Shown piece by piece: positions 43,783 through 51,267 of a DNA stretch of 64,000 nucleotides; the first letter of the stretch is position 1; the number at the start of each line of letters is the position of its first letter. The notes under the pieces are model-generated. The model searched no databases. It worked only from the letters and a program-made list of their open reading frames with translations, and was not told the origin of the DNA. Source of the DNA: Planctomycetota bacterium (GTDB taxonomy: Bacteria; Planctomycetota; UBA11346); contig JADGDD010000003.1 in assembly GCA_016745075.1 (NCBI GenBank), positions 62,001 through 126,000 on the forward strand, read 5' to 3'. The translations under genes were made by a program, and so were the position numbers.

Positions 43783-43785
43783 ACC

Positions 43786-44622
43786 ATGTCGGACACGCCA
43801 CAATATTTTATTTTTGACAGTGAAACCATAGCAGATGGTCGCCTTATTCAGCGGGTTCGTTATCCAGAGCATTCAGAATGGACTGCGCAAGAAACCATAG
43901 CCCATCATCGAGCAGAGCTCATGGAAACAAAAGGCTCAGATTTTATTCCACACACATTTCAATTACCAGTTTCTGTAGCTATTGCTTTCGCTGATAGAAA
44001 TTATTCCTTACAAAAAGTGGTTACTTTAGACCGCCCAAAATTTCGACCGCAGATTATCACCAAACAATTTTGGAAAGGCTGGTTGCATTATCATCAACCG
44101 CAATTGGTCACCTTTAACGGTAGAAGTTTTGATTTACCCGTACTCGAACTTGCTGCTTTCCGCTATGGCATTGCCTTACCAGAATGGGTTAAAGAAGGCG
44201 TAAAAGCATGGGAAGACCCGCGCAATCGTTTTCACGGAACTGCTCACTTAGATGTTCAAGATATTATTTCCAATAATGGTGCGGCTCGCGTTAATGGTGG
44301 CCTAAACATGCTAGCAACCTTGCTTGGCAAACCGGGAAAAATGGACACCAAAGGCGATATGGTGCAAGACCTTTGGGACGCAGGTGAACACGAACGCATA
44401 GATGATTATTGTATTTGCGACGCACTTGATACCTACTTCGTTTTCTTGCGCACTCGCGTCTTACTTGGCCGTATCCATCTCGACCAAGAACACGAAATTG
44501 TTACGGCTGCTCAAAAAACCATAGAAGACATGGCTCAAGATAATGAAGCTATTCAAGAATACCTAGAAAATTTCAAAATCTGGGAACGCGTTGAAGACGA
44601 TGACAGTCCTTTTGTTTTGTAA
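43786..44622 (+). CDS. PolB-type 3'-5' exonuclease (DEDDy family)
   Basis: The 278-residue protein has Exo I FDSETIADGRL (D-x-E), Exo II LVTFNGRSFDLPVLELAAFRYG (N-G-x-x-F-D) and Exo III DDYCICDALDTYFVF, with Y replaced in context by the family pattern. This is the predicted 3'-5' exonuclease related to the PolB exonuclease domain (COG3298 type), without a polymerase. It probably trims DNA or RNA in repair. It is the last gene of argJ-sppA-exonuclease. Confidence 0.88.
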   Translation: MSDTPQYFIFDSETIADGRLIQRVRYPEHSEWTAQETIAHHRAELMETKGSDFIPHTFQLPVSVAIAFADRNYSLQKVVTLDRPKFRPQIITKQFWKGWLHYHQPQLVTFNGRSFDLPVLELAAFRYGIALPEWVKEGVKAWEDPRNRFHGTAHLDVQDIISNNGAARVNGGLNMLATLLGKPGKMDTKGDMVQDLWDAGEHERIDDYCICDALDTYFVFLRTRVLLGRIHLDQEHEIVTAAQKTIEDMAQDNEAIQEYLENFKIWERVEDDDSPFVL

Positions 44623-44639
44623 ATTTAATGTTGAACTTG

Positions 44640-44735
44640 CTAGAAGCCATTTCAAAACCTCACCACATCGTCTTGCTTGCTCGAATCCAAAATAGACTGC
44701 TCCAGACTCGGGCGGAGTTTTGAGATGACTTCTAG
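44640..44735. repeat. 96-nt imperfect stem-loop in the exonuclease/CNNM intergenic gap
   Basis: CTAGAAGCCATTTCAAAACCTC at 44640-44661 pairs, with few mismatches, with GAGTTTTGAGATGACTTCTAG at 44715-44735. An inner pair, GCTCGAATC / GACTCGGGC (44679 and 44705), extends it. It fills most of the 146-nt gap between convergent genes. It could be a bidirectional terminator, a small mobile palindrome (REP/MITE-like) or a structured RNA. Only one copy was noticed in the window. Confidence 0.65.
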
Positions 44736-44768
44736 ATCTATTGAATAGGACTACAAGAGTAAAACGAT

Positions 44769-45914
44769 TTATTCTTTTTGTTGATCATTCTGCTCTACCT
44801 TCTGCGAAGGTTCAGAACTTTCTAACTCAAGACCGAGGCGTTTAGCTCGTTTTTCCCATTGATGGCGGGCAAGCTGTCGCATGTCTTCAACACCGTCCGT
44901 TTCGTCAACAATTTCCATACCCATCAGGGTTTCGACAAGGTCTTCCATGGTTACTAAGCCCTGTGTTCCACCATATTCATCCAGTACGATTGCAATTTGT
45001 TGCCGTTCAGCTAATAAACGTTCCAATAGGTCGGAAAGAAGGATGCTTTCGGAAACGGTCATGACAGGGCGTTTCAAGCTCTCAATGAGATCATCGTTAC
45101 GGTCATCAGCCGCCGCCCTAAGAATGCTTTCTTTTAAAACGAAACCAGTCATATCATCCCTATTTTCACCATAGACAGGCATGCGGGTGAAGGAGCGTTC
45201 TTCTGTAAATAATAAACCCTCGCCAACAGTGAGCGATCCACGCAAAGCAGCGATCACCGTTCGCGGGGTCATAATATCTTTCACCGTCAAACTATCAAAA
45301 CGAAGGAGATTACGAATCATATGAGACTCATTACCGTCAAGTGTTCCAGCCTGTTCTCCAACCCGTGCCATGGAAATAAATTCATCACGGCTAAAAACAT
45401 GTGCTTGTTTTCCATGTGCAATAACACGTGTGAGTTTTTCTGAGATCCACACAACCGGAAATAGTACGATAACCATTGCCTGAGTAAACCATGCCACAGG
45501 TAGAGCTAAGTTTTTCCAGTAAACAGCTCCAATTGTTTTTGGAATAATCTCTGAGAGAAATAAAATTGCCAGTGTCATAACTGCAGAAAAGGCTCCAAAC
45601 CACGCATTACCAAATACTGTTATCGCATGTGAACCTGCCCCGATTGCTCCAGTGGTGTGGGCTATGGTGTTGAGGGTTAAAATGGCGGCTAAAGCCTGAT
45701 CCAACCGTTCTGTTTTTAATCTGACGAGAAAAGCAGCCTGTTTTGGTTTCTTTTCTTTCATGGCTTCGACATAGGACACAGGCATACTCAGTAAGACTGC
45801 TTCAGCAATGGAGCATAAAAATGATACCCCCAGAGCTAATACAACATAAAGAATCAATAATGACAGAGCCGTTGCGTCACCGACCTCTGCTGCTACTATT
45901 TGTCCGCTATCCAT
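44769..45914 (-). CDS. CNNM-domain/CBS-pair membrane protein (HlyC/CorC relative)
   Basis: The 381-residue protein has an N-terminal CNNM (DUF21) domain of about four helices (VALGVSFLCSIAEAVLLSMP; ILFLSEIIPKTIGAVYWKN). A CBS pair follows (about 200-335; DIMTPRTVIAALRGSL, ERSFTRMPVY, IAIVLDEYGGTQGLVTMEDLVE). The CorC/HlyC C-terminal domain seems absent; a short charged tail ends the protein. Such proteins are linked to Mg2+ or divalent-cation efflux; true hemolysin activity is doubtful. Confidence 0.9.
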   Translation of the reverse strand: MDSGQIVAAEVGDATALSLLILYVVLALGVSFLCSIAEAVLLSMPVSYVEAMKEKKPKQAAFLVRLKTERLDQALAAILTLNTIAHTTGAIGAGSHAITVFGNAWFGAFSAVMTLAILFLSEIIPKTIGAVYWKNLALPVAWFTQAMVIVLFPVVWISEKLTRVIAHGKQAHVFSRDEFISMARVGEQAGTLDGNESHMIRNLLRFDSLTVKDIMTPRTVIAALRGSLTVGEGLLFTEERSFTRMPVYGENRDDMTGFVLKESILRAAADDRNDDLIESLKRPVMTVSESILLSDLLERLLAERQQIAIVLDEYGGTQGLVTMEDLVETLMGMEIVDETDGVEDMRQLARHQWEKRAKRLGLELESSEPSQKVEQNDQQKE

Positions 45915-45979
45915 GTTTGCATCCTATCAACAAACCAGCAATGAAAAGAGTCGCTCTTTGCAGAATATGTGGCTGTCGG

Positions 45980-46546
45980 TTAAGGTACAGCAGTGTTGTT
46001 TTTATCCAAAATCCCAAAGGCTTCCCATAGCCATGCGACATGGCAGGCATGACGAAAGCGGCCATCTTTTAATCCGGTTAGTAACTCTTCACGGCTGAGG
46101 CAGAGGATGTTGATATCTTCGTCTTCTTCCTGATTACAAGGACCGGGTTCGGCGTGTACGGGGATAATCCATGCATGGCCAGTGGCGTTGTTTCGTGAAG
46201 GTGATTGCCACAAGCTCTGTAGCGGAATTGGCTCCCCACTATGTAGGTAGCCCGTTTCTTCTTGAAGTTCACGTAACACAGCAACAGCTGGATCTTCATC
46301 ACTATTCAAATTACCGGCAGGAAATTCCCAAGTGACGATGTCTACTCCACGGCGGTATTGTTCCACAATTACAAAGCTACCATCTGGCAGCACGGGAACC
46401 GCACACGACCACGAGCTTTCCTCACAACGATAATAGTCAGTCAACTCCGTCCCATGTGGCATAAGTAGATGTTCTTTATACACCCGAAACCAAGGCTCAT
46501 CGATAAGGGTCTGAGAGGATTGCAGCTGCCAATGTTTATCAGTCAT
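45980..46546 (-). CDS. NUDIX hydrolase, ADP-ribose pyrophosphatase-like
   Basis: The 188-residue protein carries a complete Nudix box: GNLNSDEDPAVAVLRELQEETGY fits Gx5Ex7REUxEExGU. The upstream VEQYRRGVDIVTWEFPAG is typical of ADP-sugar pyrophosphatases (NudF/TrgB-like). It likely hydrolyses ADP-ribose or a related nucleoside diphosphate sugar. It is a single gene between CNNM and the SnoaL-like gene. Confidence 0.9.
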   Translation of the reverse strand: MTDKHWQLQSSQTLIDEPWFRVYKEHLLMPHGTELTDYYRCEESSWSCAVPVLPDGSFVIVEQYRRGVDIVTWEFPAGNLNSDEDPAVAVLRELQEETGYLHSGEPIPLQSLWQSPSRNNATGHAWIIPVHAEPGPCNQEEDEDINILCLSREELLTGLKDGRFRHACHVAWLWEAFGILDKNNTAVP

Positions 46547-46659
46547 GGTTACAAGAATAGTTTTGGTCTAGAAGAGATACAAGTGAGGAGATTGTCCGTC
46601 ATTATAGTGTCCTCGAGAACACTGCTTGCATAAGGTGCTTAGATTTTAAATTTGTAAGT

Positions 46660-47334
46660 ATGAAAAAAGCACTCACATTCGTTTGTATGGTTCTCCTATC
46701 GTTTTCAGGGTCCATCTTTACCATTCATGCTGTGGAGGAAGTAGCAGCAGAGACAGAAGAAACAACACCCACAACAAATGATTCTGAATGGAGAAGTGAT
46801 GATAAAGAGGCTTTGCGTAAGTTACTGAAAGAAACAACGGCAGCATTTAATGCTCGTGATATAACGACAATACAAAAGTTTTTTACGAGTTCATTTTTCC
46901 TTGTTTTGTCTGATCAAGAAGTGTATAGAGGAGAAGAGGGGCTCAAAAATCTTATGATATCATGGTTTGATGGGCCAGATGCGCCATTGGCCAGTTTGAC
47001 TTTCGAGCCAACGGTTGATGAAGAGACACTCTTTTTGTCCAAAACAGTGGCGATTTCTACCGGAATAAGTTCAGATACCTATACATTAAAAGAGACAGAG
47101 GAAAGTCTTGTGATTCCTTCGCGTTGGACGGCCTGTATACATAAAACAGACAGCGGTTGGAAAATAGCAAGTTTACATACAGGGGTAAATGTGGTCAATA
47201 ATCCTATGATGGATTCTGTACAGGCAAAATGTAAAAATGGAATTTTCTTTGCAGGGATAACGAGCTTGATTTTAGGAGTGCTGCTTGGTTTCCGTTTAAA
47301 ACGGCAAAAGAAAACAAGTGAACCTACTGCGTGA
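46660..47334 (+). CDS. SnoaL/DUF4440-like protein with signal peptide and C-terminal membrane anchor
   Basis: The 224-residue protein has a signal peptide (1-25) and an acidic Thr/Glu linker. A cone-fold domain follows (about 48-180; LRKLLKETTAAFNARDITTIQKFFTSSFFLVLSDQEVYRGEEGL, then WKIASLHTGVN), as in SnoaL/DUF4440 proteins. A C-terminal span (IFFAGITSLILGVLLGF) has a basic end. Cone-fold proteins are cyclases, isomerases or ligand binders. It is translationally coupled to the Rieske oxygenase gene (GTGA), so it may handle that enzyme's substrate in the envelope (inference). Confidence 0.75.
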   Translation: MKKALTFVCMVLLSFSGSIFTIHAVEEVAAETEETTPTTNDSEWRSDDKEALRKLLKETTAAFNARDITTIQKFFTSSFFLVLSDQEVYRGEEGLKNLMISWFDGPDAPLASLTFEPTVDEETLFLSKTVAISTGISSDTYTLKETEESLVIPSRWTACIHKTDSGWKIASLHTGVNVVNNPMMDSVQAKCKNGIFFAGITSLILGVLLGFRLKRQKKTSEPTA

Positions 47335-48239
47335 AAGATTTTTTTGCTTCGCCAAACTTATATACAGTAGGTTGGATATATGCTTGTCGTTTAAAGGATT
47401 TATCTCAAACAAGCCTTTGTGTTATTACTCGTAATGGTCAGCGGCTTGTGTTGTGGCTGGGGATAGACGAATCTCCTCGTGCGGCCTTTGCTCGTTGTCC
47501 ACATCTTGGTGCTTGTTTGTCTAGTGGTGATGTGGTTGATGGAAAAATACAATGCGGTCTCCATCATAGGCAATTTGCCGAAACAGAATTAGAAACTCTA
47601 GAGACAGCCTATTGCGCTGGCGCTGTTTTTCTCTTTTGGGGAGAAAGTAAAGGTGATCAGTTGCCAACGCCCCCTTGGGATAAAGGCATTTCACATTGCA
47701 GTAAAGAAGAGGTGCTCGCATGTCATCCTCATATAGCAACCATTAATGGGGTGGATATAGAGCATATTCAGCCAGTACATGGTGTAGCAGCATCACTTGT
47801 GGAGCCATTGACATTGAAAGAGACGCATCGCGCTTCTTTTGTTGTCGCATTTACAAAAACAAGTGCCTTGAGATGGGTACCAAAGACAGTGACATCAACA
47901 TTTACTATTCATCATGGATCATGCTGTGAAATTCTGAGTGAATCGAGTATAGGAAGAACGTGGCATCTGTTGAATAACTTTGCTTACAGCAATGGTTCTT
48001 ATGGTACAGTGGATATTCAAAGTGTTGAGCCAAGATATTTTGGATTCAATAAAATTATAGCATGGATGGATAGGATCATTTTGCGTAAATTTTTACAGCA
48101 AGATCGTGCGGTGCTGAGCAATATGCAATGGAATTACGAGCAAGTGTTGGATGAGCCTTTGGCTGATTTAGTTGAAATGATTTCATCTGTACCCAGTTGG
48201 GATGGAAAGAAGTGTCCGCTTACCCACCATGAGAAATAA
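47331..48239 (+). CDS. Rieske non-haem iron oxygenase
   Basis: The GTG start overlaps the preceding stop. The 302-residue protein has the Rieske cluster motif CPH...CGLHH (C-x-H-x16-C-x2-H, about residues 63-85). The mononuclear-iron site NGVDIEHIQPVH fits N-x2-D-x2-H-x4-H, and an acidic third ligand is possible in QQDRAVLSN. Both metal sites look intact, so it is a true oxygenase, not just a Rieske ferredoxin. No signal peptide is seen. Its substrate is unknown. It converges on, and overlaps by 106 nt, the PAP2 gene of the biosynthetic operon. Confidence 0.88.
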   Translation: MKDFFASPNLYTVGWIYACRLKDLSQTSLCVITRNGQRLVLWLGIDESPRAAFARCPHLGACLSSGDVVDGKIQCGLHHRQFAETELETLETAYCAGAVFLFWGESKGDQLPTPPWDKGISHCSKEEVLACHPHIATINGVDIEHIQPVHGVAASLVEPLTLKETHRASFVVAFTKTSALRWVPKTVTSTFTIHHGSCCEILSESSIGRTWHLLNNFAYSNGSYGTVDIQSVEPRYFGFNKIIAWMDRIILRKFLQQDRAVLSNMQWNYEQVLDEPLADLVEMISSVPSWDGKKCPLTHHEK

Positions 48240-48790
48240 GCTAAGAACAGGCCGCCGACAATATCTAAGACAGTATGCTGTTTAACAAAGAGTACACTGA
48301 GAACAATACAAAGAGACCATACATATATAATGCGGTACTGGCGGCCAAGGCATTGAACCATAAGCATGCTATACGAAACATGCAGGCTTGGGTTATTATT
48401 AAGCGGCTGATCCCAGCTATGACAGTACTGCAATATTTCATGCCAAAATCCTGATAACAATGATGGATCTGGTCTCTCAAGTTGGCTTGGCCATAGAAGA
48501 AAACAAGAATAAGCGATGATTTGCATGATGCATGCAGAGAGTAAGAGACGTTTGAATTGTAAGGAATGAATACGATAAGCTGTGATAATAATAACCGCAG
48601 GCAAAGTGGCGTAAATAATGAACAATTCAGGAACAAATGGAATTGCAAGATCTAATGCCGTACGATAATGTGGAGTGAGAGAATGGTAGAGGTGCAGAGT
48701 GAGCATTTGTATAGCGAGGTAGCAGTACGAGGAAAATCCTATCACACATACGGTGATGAAGACTCGCTGCCAAGGTTTATCAAGATTCAT
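48134..48790 (-). CDS. PAP2-family membrane phosphatase, last gene of the biosynthetic operon
   Basis: The 218-residue protein has about six membrane helices. PAP2 motifs are visible: NPSLHVSYS (P-S-x-H) and KQHTVLDIVGG (H-x3-D), with an upstream Arg-rich loop not clear. This form resembles PAP2_3/inositolphosphotransferase-like members acting on lipid phosphates. The start overlaps the desaturase stop by 4 nt. The final 106 nt are antisense to the Rieske gene. It may dephosphorylate a lipid or isoprenoid intermediate, or transfer a head group (inference). Confidence 0.82.
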   Translation of the reverse strand: MNLDKPWQRVFITVCVIGFSSYCYLAIQMLTLHLYHSLTPHYRTALDLAIPFVPELFIIYATLPAVIIITAYRIHSLQFKRLLLSACIMQIIAYSCFLLWPSQLERPDPSLLSGFWHEILQYCHSWDQPLNNNPSLHVSYSMLMVQCLGRQYRIIYVWSLCIVLSVLFVKQHTVLDIVGGLFLAYFSWWVSGHFFPSQLGTDEIISTKSAKGSSNTCS

Positions 48791-49719
48791 GATACTTGTT
48801 TGTTTGCAACGTCATGAGGAATAATGGAACCAGTATCTACTGCCTCTACTTCATACGGACCAAGCCACATTTTTAGGTAGACATGCCAAAACCAAGGGTG
48901 TGTGCGTTGAGTATCAATGGCCTGTGGTAATTGATACCACGGAAGGTGTGGATGTTGATGGTGTGCTAAATGGTGGTGGTACTGTAGGAACAGCCAGCGT
49001 GTCCACGGGAGCACACGGAGATTCCATGCTCCATGTATGGTGTCACGGGGCGTAAATGCGTGATCGGCATATTGTAAACTACTCCACATCCAGGCAAAGA
49101 ATGCGTAGCAACAGGCATAGCCGACGATAGTAACCTCACAGAAATACCACAGAGCCGTATGAACGGCAAGAGCCCAAATGATTTCTAACCGAATGCGGCC
49201 ATGGTGTTGAAGTCCAGAAAGCATGGCATCAGCACCAAGCCGTTGAATCACAGTAGCGGAGCCACGAACAAGGCGAAGGTTGAGGATGGGAGCGCAGAAT
49301 AAAAAGAAAAGGCAAAAAGCAGGAGCGGCGGTCCAATACCACCCTATGGCTATACTATACCATTGAATGCGTTTCATAAGCCGGTTGTCATCTGGCAGAA
49401 AACAGTCCCAGCTTTCTACTGCACTACGGTTACGTTCATGATGCCCAAGGTGAAAATGTTTTTGAGCAGAAAAGCTTGTTGGAAAAAATGGAGCGCAAAG
49501 GAGACCAATGAAATCATTTGTAGGAGTGTGGCTATGGGCTTGATCATGAACGGCTTCATGCATCATGGCAAAGAGCGTGTTGCCAATAAAGGCAAAGCCC
49601 CATGCAGCAGCAAGTATTATCCACCAATTATCAGTATGTGAGGCTACCATCAATAAAAAAATCGCGAGAGATAGAGCGATGATTGTAATAATTGGATTTA
49701 TATAATTTCCAATCCTCAC
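48787..49719 (-). CDS. Membrane fatty acid desaturase/hydroxylase family protein
   Basis: The 310-residue protein has paired membrane helices and three His boxes: HEAVHDQAH (HxxxH), HLGHH (HxxHH) and HHLAHHQHPH (HxxHH). These bind the diiron centre of membrane desaturases and hydroxylases. The HEAVHDQAHS first box and YHHHLAHHQHPHLPWYQLP third box place it with acyl desaturase or CrtR-like hydroxylases. The reaction (desaturation or hydroxylation) cannot be settled by eye. It is coupled by ATGA to both neighbours. Confidence 0.88.
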   Translation of the reverse strand: MRIGNYINPIITIIALSLAIFLLMVASHTDNWWIILAAAWGFAFIGNTLFAMMHEAVHDQAHSHTPTNDFIGLLCAPFFPTSFSAQKHFHLGHHERNRSAVESWDCFLPDDNRLMKRIQWYSIAIGWYWTAAPAFCLFFLFCAPILNLRLVRGSATVIQRLGADAMLSGLQHHGRIRLEIIWALAVHTALWYFCEVTIVGYACCYAFFAWMWSSLQYADHAFTPRDTIHGAWNLRVLPWTRWLFLQYHHHLAHHQHPHLPWYQLPQAIDTQRTHPWFWHVYLKMWLGPYEVEAVDTGSIIPHDVANKQVS

Positions 49720-50372
49720 GATGAAGGCTCGCTTGGTTTATGGCGCTTTCCACCAGCCCAGCGGGAAAAGGGTGGTAGAGGATAAGTGGCTGGTAGTGTT
49801 TCTCCGGCAGCGACTACACAGCCCGGACCGAGTACTGCTTTAGCTCCAATAATGGCTCCCCGTTCACATGTTGTTTTGCCAATAGTTAAATGACAGCCTT
49901 TTTCTTTGGTTTCGGTATCATCATGAACAAGAACGTGTCCGCCAATATGACAGCGCGGTCCAACTAGTACACCTTGTTCAATATGTAGGAGCCAACGGTC
50001 AGCGATCATTGTTCCAGGTGCCCAATATGTCCAAAGGCTTACCTGTGAACCCCAAAGCGTCAGCCACGCAGAGTAACAACCAGGCAAGACGCGTAGTAAC
50101 TCTTCCAGAAAAGGGAGGCGGCCGTACAGCACTTGCAACTGGAATGTACAAAACCAGACGGAGCCAGAGCGAGATGCTAAAGTGACGGTGCCAGAAGGGC
50201 GGTGCCACAATAATAATATGCGGCAAAGGAGTGGCGGTAGTATATAGAGAATGACAAGACACATGCAGAGACTATGCCACCATATTTCAGCATAGATGCA
50301 GGCACACACAGAACCAACAAGTTGTGAGGCTGGAAACCAGTTGGCTAGCCACATAAGAAGATTTGGTCTCAT
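49716..50372 (-). CDS. Left-handed beta-helix acyltransferase-like protein with membrane N-terminus
   Basis: The 218-residue protein has two hydrophobic N-terminal segments (about 17-55). A C-terminal hexapeptide repeat region follows (about 120-205; VGPRCHIGGHVLVHDD; LTIGKTTCERGAIIGAKAVLGPGCVVAAG). Such LbH proteins are usually trimeric acetyl- or acyl-CoA transferases. The membrane part suggests a lipid substrate. It resembles the C-terminal LbH modules attached to some adenylating enzymes. It lies between the AurF-like and desaturase genes with ATGA overlaps at both ends. Confidence 0.75.
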   Translation of the reverse strand: MRPNLLMWLANWFPASQLVGSVCACIYAEIWWHSLCMCLVILYILPPLLCRILLLWHRPSGTVTLASRSGSVWFCTFQLQVLYGRLPFLEELLRVLPGCYSAWLTLWGSQVSLWTYWAPGTMIADRWLLHIEQGVLVGPRCHIGGHVLVHDDTETKEKGCHLTIGKTTCERGAIIGAKAVLGPGCVVAAGETLPATYPLPPFSRWAGGKRHKPSEPSS

Positions 50373-51253
50373 AAACAGGCTGCCTGTTGTTGTAATAAGT
50401 TATTGCATTCATTGCGTTGATTCCACGCTGCCCATGTTCGCGGTGTTGCTGATGGGCTAATGAATTGTTGTTGGTAGTCTCGGTTATGACGTACTGCACA
50501 AACAGCTGTATGGAGACGCTGTTGCAGTGGTTGGAGACTGGGAAATTGTCGAATGAGCTCATTGACGACCGCAATGCCTGCAAGGCGAGGCGTGCGTAAT
50601 GAGAGCAGCCATTTATTCAGTAAAAAATAATCGACTTTTTTTCTACGAGGGGAACGTACATCCACCCATGATTCAATGAGCGACTCACCAATCGGGAGGT
50701 GATGTAATTCATCATCACGGTGGCGGCAATGTAAGGCACGGTAGTTTGGGTCAATTGTCCCAAGTGTGGTGTGGTTAGATGCATCAAGGGCATTGCCAAT
50801 AGAAACACTAAATTCTTCAATGCAGAGGGCGTGCCATACAAGAAAACGAAAATCGACGAGCGATGAGGTGAGCAGATTTGCTACTTTTTGTTTCCACCAC
50901 GATACTTGGGTAAAAAAACGATAGCCATTTTTATAGTGCTCTGGCATAGCGGCATGCATGGTATCAAAAAATTCTTGACGGTGCCGATGTTCATCAGAGA
51001 TAATTATTCGCAAATCAGCAAGTAAAGATTGGTCTGTTTGTAAAGATGGGTCTTGCACGGCGCGTTCACAAGTTGCAGCAAGGACATCGTGTTCAAATAC
51101 ACAAAATTGTTCATTGGCCATAATGCCAGAGAGTTGATTGTAGGTGAGACGTTGTTCGTCGGAGAGCTCTGTGTAAACAGAATCGTAATACAACGGTGTG
51201 TACTGCTCTAATATAAAAGGACGTTTCCTATCAAACATGTCAAAAATATACAT
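50369..51253 (-). CDS. AurF-like diiron N-oxygenase
   Basis: The 294-residue all-helical protein carries the full AurF ligand pattern: E54 (CVFEHDVL), E88 and H91 (DEHRHR), E146/E147 (CIEEFS), and H178, E182 and H185 (HRHRDDELHH). In AurF the set is E101, E136/H139, E196, H223/E227/H230. The 3-, 4- and 34-residue spacings agree here. The seven ligands include the third His that marks AurF/CmlI arylamine oxygenases rather than ferritin-like proteins. It probably oxidises an amine to hydroxylamine, nitroso or nitro (inference), or acts as another diiron oxygenase. The ATGA overlap is with the LbH gene. The gap to GH3 is 14 nt. Confidence 0.85.
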   Translation of the reverse strand: MYIFDMFDRKRPFILEQYTPLYYDSVYTELSDEQRLTYNQLSGIMANEQFCVFEHDVLAATCERAVQDPSLQTDQSLLADLRIIISDEHRHRQEFFDTMHAAMPEHYKNGYRFFTQVSWWKQKVANLLTSSLVDFRFLVWHALCIEEFSVSIGNALDASNHTTLGTIDPNYRALHCRHRDDELHHLPIGESLIESWVDVRSPRRKKVDYFLLNKWLLSLRTPRLAGIAVVNELIRQFPSLQPLQQRLHTAVCAVRHNRDYQQQFISPSATPRTWAAWNQRNECNNLLQQQAACL

Positions 51254-51267
51254 TCGATAACATTATG

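Noticed and set aside
46547-46659. tRNA-like sequence near GTCCTCGAGAACAC
   Set aside because: No cloverleaf arms or CCA-type acceptor stem could be drawn.
48787-49719. Carotenoid biosynthesis cluster based on CrtR-like desaturase
   Set aside because: No phytoene synthase, desaturase or cyclase genes lie nearby; the His-box family is too broad to decide.
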